This document shows positions 60,145-64,000 of a stretch of 64,000 nucleotides of DNA, in pieces. Under the pieces are notes generated by a model. The model was not told the DNA's origin, did no database searches, and worked only from the letters and a program-made list of their open reading frames with translations. This DNA comes from Butyribacter intestini. GTDB taxonomy: Bacteria; Bacillota; Clostridia; Lachnospirales; Lachnospiraceae. Each line of letters begins with the position of its first letter. Position 1 is the first letter of the stretch. The DNA is taken from contig LLKB01000005.1 in the NCBI GenBank assembly GCA_001414325.1, positions 1,112,441 to 1,176,440 of the forward strand, in the 5' to 3' direction. The translations under genes were made by a program, and so were the position numbers.

Positions 60145-62052
60145 TTATTTAAATCTATATCCCATAAATTCAACATACCTGCTCATATCTTTAAATGTCA
60201 AAAATTCAATTTCCTCATCACTTTCTCCCGCTGCCGCCTGTATTCCCGTTAATACTTCAACCGCATCTTTCCCTTTTGTAGCCGATGATATAACCGTATT
60301 ATGAGCCTTGTTCAAGTTCCCCTGTAAACAAATATCCGAAACATCTTTTCCAAGTTTTAAACTGCTTATATTAAGTGTTTCCGCCGCTTTTATCCTGAAT
60401 GTATCTACACCATCTTTCACCGTAATCTTTTTAAGAGTCGCACATCCCGATATATCCATATAAATCCTGTCACAATTTTCAGAAATCGTAAGTCCGGTAA
60501 GTCCTCTTGCCTCTGTAAATGCAAACATATCCATCAATGTCGTTTCATCTGGTAATGTATAATTACCTTTTTTCTCCTGCGGATAAACATAAAGCTTATT
60601 CATGTCCTTACTAAATAATACTCCGTCTTTTGACACATACAATAAATTTTCTTTTTCTACGCTTATGTCCGAAAGACTATTATTTGCAATATTGTCCTCT
60701 GTCTCTCCAAAAAATCCATTTAAAATTCCTGTTATATCATTGACTGTTGCAGGCATCTTATAACTTGTCATTTTACCCGGTAATAACATTATCTTTGTTA
60801 TATCCTTGTCATATAAAACACCGTCAACTGTTACAAAGTATTGATTTTGTGAAGATATATTTATCTCTGAAAATGAATTTTTTGTCAGAACATTTTTATA
60901 TCTGTCATTTATCATATCCAAATAAACTATGCTCTCGACCTGCGGTGCAAGTTCTAAGCTGCTTTTTCCAAAAGGCATTACATAAAGTGTCTTGTAATCT
61001 TTTGAATATAATGTATCATCATATATTGAAAAATATTTATTACTTTCAGACAATGTCACTTTTTCAAGAGATTCTAATCCACTATACTCCACATATGAAT
61101 CAACACTCTGCAATTCCGGTGGCATATTTATCCTTTTCAGATTTGCACATTTATCAAACCACCCCATATCAACAGCATAAATATTTTTTCCAAATGTTAT
61201 TTCTGTCAATCCTACGCTATTACTAAATGCTCCCGCACAAATATCGTCAACCGTATCAGGTAATATATATCCGCCCTGTTTTGTGCCGGGATATGCAACC
61301 AGTCCTGACATATCTTTTGTAAACAATACACCTTTATTAGATGAATAATCTATATTGTTTCCTGCTACAAAAAATTCCTTTCCGGCACCGCTAAACGCAT
61401 AATCCTCTATTTCACTTACACCTCTTGGAATGTAAATCCTGTTCAGACTGCTGCACTGCTTAAATGCTCCTGTCTTAATGTTTTTCACATTATCCCCTAG
61501 TTTAATGTTTTTCAGACTATGGCACTTTTCAAAACATCCGGCAGGTATAGTCTGTGCCTTGCATTTCCATGTAATATTTTTTAATCTGCTGCACTCTGAA
61601 AATGCTTTGGTACCCACATATTTTACATTTTTTCCCATGTTTAACTGCTCAAGAAAATTGTTATTTGCAAATGCATATCTTACTACCCTTGTCACTGTTG
61701 ATGGAATAGTAAATTTTTTGTTTTGTTTCATTGCCGGATAATAGTACAGTATTTTCATATTTTTACTGTATAAAACTCCATCTTGTGCTTTTAAATATTT
61801 ATTCTTTTTTGAAACTTTTACTGAAGAAATATGGTTATTAAAAAAATAAGCATTATTTTCGGCTACTCCCTTTGCTTTACTGCCTATTTTTAATGTACCT
61901 TTTCCTCCAAAATTTATATACCGACTGTTTTTATTCTGCTTTGCCACCACTGCTGCATCTGCATTTTTTGCTCCTATGTCATTAAATAAACCTGTTGCAG
62001 CGACAGAAATACTTAGTGATAATGCAAGTAATTTTTTTAATCTCGTGCTCAT
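60145..62052 (-). CDS. BspA-like leucine-rich repeat surface protein
   Basis: About 635 aa, started at ATG 62052 (GGAGG, 7-base gap). A signal peptide (KKLLALSLSISVAATGLF) is followed by many LRR_5 (BspA) repeats such as VRYAFANNNFLEQLNMGKNV, GTKAFSECSRLKNITW and NIKTGAFKQCSSLNRIYIPR, alternating with DGVLYSKDM-type linkers. Such proteins often bind host or bacterial surfaces. No C-terminal anchor is visible. Tandem with another surface protein gene. Confidence 0.88.
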   Translation of the reverse strand: MSTRLKKLLALSLSISVAATGLFNDIGAKNADAAVVAKQNKNSRYINFGGKGTLKIGSKAKGVAENNAYFFNNHISSVKVSKKNKYLKAQDGVLYSKNMKILYYYPAMKQNKKFTIPSTVTRVVRYAFANNNFLEQLNMGKNVKYVGTKAFSECSRLKNITWKCKAQTIPAGCFEKCHSLKNIKLGDNVKNIKTGAFKQCSSLNRIYIPRGVSEIEDYAFSGAGKEFFVAGNNIDYSSNKGVLFTKDMSGLVAYPGTKQGGYILPDTVDDICAGAFSNSVGLTEITFGKNIYAVDMGWFDKCANLKRINMPPELQSVDSYVEYSGLESLEKVTLSESNKYFSIYDDTLYSKDYKTLYVMPFGKSSLELAPQVESIVYLDMINDRYKNVLTKNSFSEINISSQNQYFVTVDGVLYDKDITKIMLLPGKMTSYKMPATVNDITGILNGFFGETEDNIANNSLSDISVEKENLLYVSKDGVLFSKDMNKLYVYPQEKKGNYTLPDETTLMDMFAFTEARGLTGLTISENCDRIYMDISGCATLKKITVKDGVDTFRIKAAETLNISSLKLGKDVSDICLQGNLNKAHNTVISSATKGKDAVEVLTGIQAAAGESDEEIEFLTFKDMSRYVEFMGYRFK

Positions 62053-62163
62053 AATAATTCCTCCCTCCCAGTGTGTAATCATTGATATTTCGCCAAATAA
62101 TTTATTTAAATTTCAATCTACATTATTTAACTGAAAATCATTGATACAGTACACTAATAAAAT

Positions 62164-62213
62164 ATCTGCCTTATATTTTTATAATTGTTCTTATAATATA
62201 AGACAGATATTTT
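62164..62213. repeat. 50-bp identical hairpin, copy 1
   Basis: A hairpin (ATCTGCCTTATATT pairing with AATATAAGACAGAT, one mismatch) identical over 50 bases to 63507-63556. It lies between the two surface-protein genes and may end the upstream transcript or sit in the leader of the next. Confidence 0.75.
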
Positions 62214-62227
62214 CTAAGATTGTTGCA
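62201..62227 (-). promoter_or_regulatory. Leader motif shared by surface-protein genes, copy 2
   Basis: TGCAACAA plus AAAATATCTGTCT on the minus strand, as at 38468-38494, upstream of the BspA-like gene. Confidence 0.45.
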
Positions 62228-62262
62228 ATTATTTCAACTTTTCATAACACACTTACGGTCGG

Positions 62263-62289
62263 GCAGTTTTTACGATTCGCTCTGCTATC
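62263..62289. repeat. 36-bp dispersed repeat, partial copy 4
   Basis: CGATTCGCTCTGCTATCTG is a degenerate relative of the units at 7576, 28320 and 38383. Confidence 0.35.
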
Positions 62290-62309
62290 TGTCCTTGCTG
62301 CCCTTTTTA

Positions 62310-63479
62310 TTACCAACATTCAGGTATTTCATAATCGGTAACAACATAATTTGAAAAAACAATTCCAGCCCAAAGATTATGGTTATCTAGTCTTTTTATA
62401 TTAGGAACTATGCCACTTTTACTTGAAATAAACTCCACCTTTAAATTATTATCAAAAAGCAAATACATATTTTCTATATCTTTTTCTGTCTTCTGCTCCA
62501 TGTTGATTTTCAATATATCAAATTGATTGCCACCAACACACACTTTATCTAATTTCGTATATTTTTCTAAAGCTAAACTTTCTAAAGCTGTTTCTTTCAC
62601 AACAATCTCTTTTAAATTATCTGTTTCCGGCATTTTCAGTTGTTTTAATCCTCTAAGACCTTCTAACCCTAAGCTGTTAAGTTTATCATTTGATGATAAA
62701 TCAAGCTCTGTAAATTTCTCTCCTGCCTGCTCAATATCTATTACTCGTAAATTTTTACATTTTGAAACATTTATCTCATTGAGATTTTCAAAAATTGTAT
62801 CATCTTCCACATCTACATTTTTGAGAAAAACACATTCCAATGTAGGGTTATTTCCCAAATCGAACTTTTTCAGTTTACTCATTCCCCAAAAAGAACCAAA
62901 ATATTTTATTTTTTTAAACCGCGGCAAATCAATTTCTGTAAATGTATCTGTAGACTCAAGTGACATTCCTCTAATATATCCATAATCATCCCATTCTATC
63001 CATTTGTCATGCAGAAAATCATCACCGTCTGCATACCAGTTATTTCCCATCTCCTTTGAACTTTTTATAAAACACTCCTTATAAAATTTCGTGAGCTGTT
63101 TTACTTCTGACTTTTTAGGTGCCTGTTTTTTTACTGTTATATCATAAGTAGTTTTTTTCTTCCCCTGTTTTGCCTGCAACTTTGCACTTCCAGATTTTTG
63201 TGCTTTTATCTTTATTTCTCCTTTGCCTTTTTTTATCACCGATATATTCTGCTTTCCACTTAAAATACTCCATACTGCCTTTTTCTCACTTTTTGGTGCT
63301 TTTATCGTTTTTTTCTGTGCAACCGTTACTTTTATTTTTTTTACATTCTTGCCTTTAACCTGTTTTGTTTTTGATACTGCTGCAGTCACACTTCTCATTC
63401 CAACAGCAGTAAAAATATCTGTTAAAGCTAAAGAAACGCTCAATGATAATACAAGTAATTTTTTTAATCTCATGCTCAT
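62310..63479 (-). CDS. Secreted leucine-rich repeat protein with Ig-like domain
   Basis: About 389 aa, started at ATG 63479 (GGAGG, 7-base gap). The signal peptide and leader are close copies of those of the BspA-like gene downstream (MSMRLKKLLVLSLSVSLALT). A Lys-rich Ig-like (Big) domain (about 45-115: VWSILSGKQNISVIKKGKG, KKTTYDITVK) precedes leucine-rich repeats (ITEIDLPRFKKIKYFGSFWG, LDLSSNDKLNSLGLEGLRGL). Probably a surface adhesin. Confidence 0.82.
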   Translation of the reverse strand: MSMRLKKLLVLSLSVSLALTDIFTAVGMRSVTAAVSKTKQVKGKNVKKIKVTVAQKKTIKAPKSEKKAVWSILSGKQNISVIKKGKGEIKIKAQKSGSAKLQAKQGKKKTTYDITVKKQAPKKSEVKQLTKFYKECFIKSSKEMGNNWYADGDDFLHDKWIEWDDYGYIRGMSLESTDTFTEIDLPRFKKIKYFGSFWGMSKLKKFDLGNNPTLECVFLKNVDVEDDTIFENLNEINVSKCKNLRVIDIEQAGEKFTELDLSSNDKLNSLGLEGLRGLKQLKMPETDNLKEIVVKETALESLALEKYTKLDKVCVGGNQFDILKINMEQKTEKDIENMYLLFDNNLKVEFISSKSGIVPNIKRLDNHNLWAGIVFSNYVVTDYEIPECW

Positions 63480-63506
63480 AATCATTCCTCCCTCCCATGT
63501 AAAAAC

Positions 63507-63556
63507 ATCTGCCTTATATTTTTATAATTGTTCTTATAATATAAGACAGATATTTT
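63507..63556. repeat. 50-bp identical hairpin, copy 2
   Basis: Identical to 62164-62213; it begins 27 bases upstream of the start of the secreted LRR gene. Confidence 0.75.
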
Positions 63557-63570
63557 TGTGTTTTGTTGCA
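63544..63570 (-). promoter_or_regulatory. Leader motif shared by surface-protein genes, copy 3
   Basis: TGCAACAA, a short gap, and AAAAATATCTGTCT on the minus strand, upstream of the secreted LRR gene. Confidence 0.45.
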
Positions 63571-63576
63571 GTTATT

Positions 63577-63890
63577 TTATTTATTATGTAAATCATTTGC
63601 CCTGACAAATTTTAAAATATAAGCACCTGCTGCTCCACCTTCATCTAAAGGAGACTCTTTTAGCAATTCTATTGCAGTCAATAAATCTGATAGCTGTTTC
63701 GCATTGTCTTTTCTTTCCTCCAAAATATCATAAGAAGCTATAAGCCATAAAGCCAATGTTTTAGCATCATCAGAATTTTTTTATTTTTTTATCTTTAAAT
63801 ACATTTTATTTAATTCTTTAAGTTTTTTATGAATGTTTCCCTATCAACTTCATTTTTTCATTCTTATACCTGTTTTTTGATAAAAATTTA
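63577..63890 (-). pseudogene. Decayed gene of unknown function
   Basis: Read leftward to the stop at 63577 the frame gives SDDAKTLALWLIASYDILEE, then QLSDLLTAIELLKE and DEGGAAGAYILKFVRAND, clearly protein-like and helical. Upstream the frame is broken by a TAA in an A-rich run and a shift, where KLKELNKMYLKIKK and EVDRETFIKN continue it. No intact start. The family is not recognised. Confidence 0.6.
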
Positions 63891-64000
63891 ATCATTTTTA
63901 CTATCCCAATCTACAATAATTTAAAATATATTTTTCCATTTTTTTCTATAAACTTAACACATTTTTTCAGAAATTTCAATCCGCCATCTATATATCCTAA

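Overview
The window looks like chromosome from a low-GC anaerobic Firmicute of the Lachnospiraceae type (Roseburia / Lachnospira / Butyrivibrio relatives). The reasons are AT-rich intergenic DNA, strong GGAGG ribosome sites, MecA, a small 2[4Fe-4S] ferredoxin, DUF1858, GH32 and GH43 plant-glycan loci, BspA-like leucine-rich surface proteins, AAA/PD-(D/E)XK (DUF1703-type) paralogues and an agr-like locus. I cannot name the genus. No rRNA, tRNA or CRISPR array was seen.

Layout. 1-4.9 kb: 5' end of a surface glycosidase-like gene, a small unknown gene, mecA, a ferredoxin, a DUF1858 protein, an HD-GYP response regulator and an Hpt protein. 5.1-13.0 kb: a sucrose/fructoside locus (fructokinase, GH32 hydrolase, ABC importer) divergent from its LacI regulator, with two copies of a 22-bp operator between them. 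13.0-15.9 kb: a CLC transporter of the GREGV type and an iron alcohol dehydrogenase. 16.1-19.6 kb: an accessory patch of truncated and small genes (methyltransferase, acetyltransferases, HD protein) with short hairpin repeats after several of them. 19.6-21.7 kb: the MarR plus two-radical-SAM 'mobile pair', visibly richer in GC than its surroundings. 21.7-28.1 kb: truA, then a pantothenate/CoA cluster (coaBC, panD, panC, panB, a DUF2520 reductase candidate) and a second truA that carries an in-frame minisatellite. 28.8-33.7 kb: an ECF sigma/anti-sigma/membrane operon, a DUF4352 protein, and a Ser/Thr kinase divergent from an HTH protein. 33.8-36.9 kb: a CMD-cupin fusion, a flavodoxin, an acetyltransferase-like fragment and an Rpn-type nuclease. 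37.5-42.8 kb: a secreted protein and a xyloside locus (GH43, GPH-family transporter, AraC regulator). 42.7-44.5 kb: an AAA/PD-(D/E)XK protein. 44.7-50.1 kb: two exporter half-transporters and a GHKL/LytTR two-component pair. 50.2-54.9 kb: a UPF0126 channel, then an ABC-2 type exporter operon with a lipoprotein and a 17-codon micro-ORF. 55.1-58.1 kb: an agr-like locus (AgrB, LytTR regulator, AgrC-like kinase). 58.3-63.9 kb: a second AAA/PD-(D/E)XK gene, two BspA-like surface proteins and a decayed gene.

The most informative non-coding signals are these. (1) Two promoters, in front of agrB and in front of the micro-ORF/lipoprotein/ABC operon, share the same three-element layout: two TGCCGAA-type repeats and the -35 box, each exactly 21 bp apart, as expected for a LytTR regulator. 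They tie the agr-like system to that exporter. (2) A 184-186 bp non-coding mobile element occurs in two copies, with 14-bp terminal inverted repeats, 8-bp target duplications, a paralogous empty site, and an internal 27-29 bp hairpin whose sequence differs between copies while pairing is kept. (3) The small genes at 18.9-19.6 kb are followed by hairpin repeats, one with a bulged base, which recall integron cassettes. Several other short dispersed repeats are reported separately.
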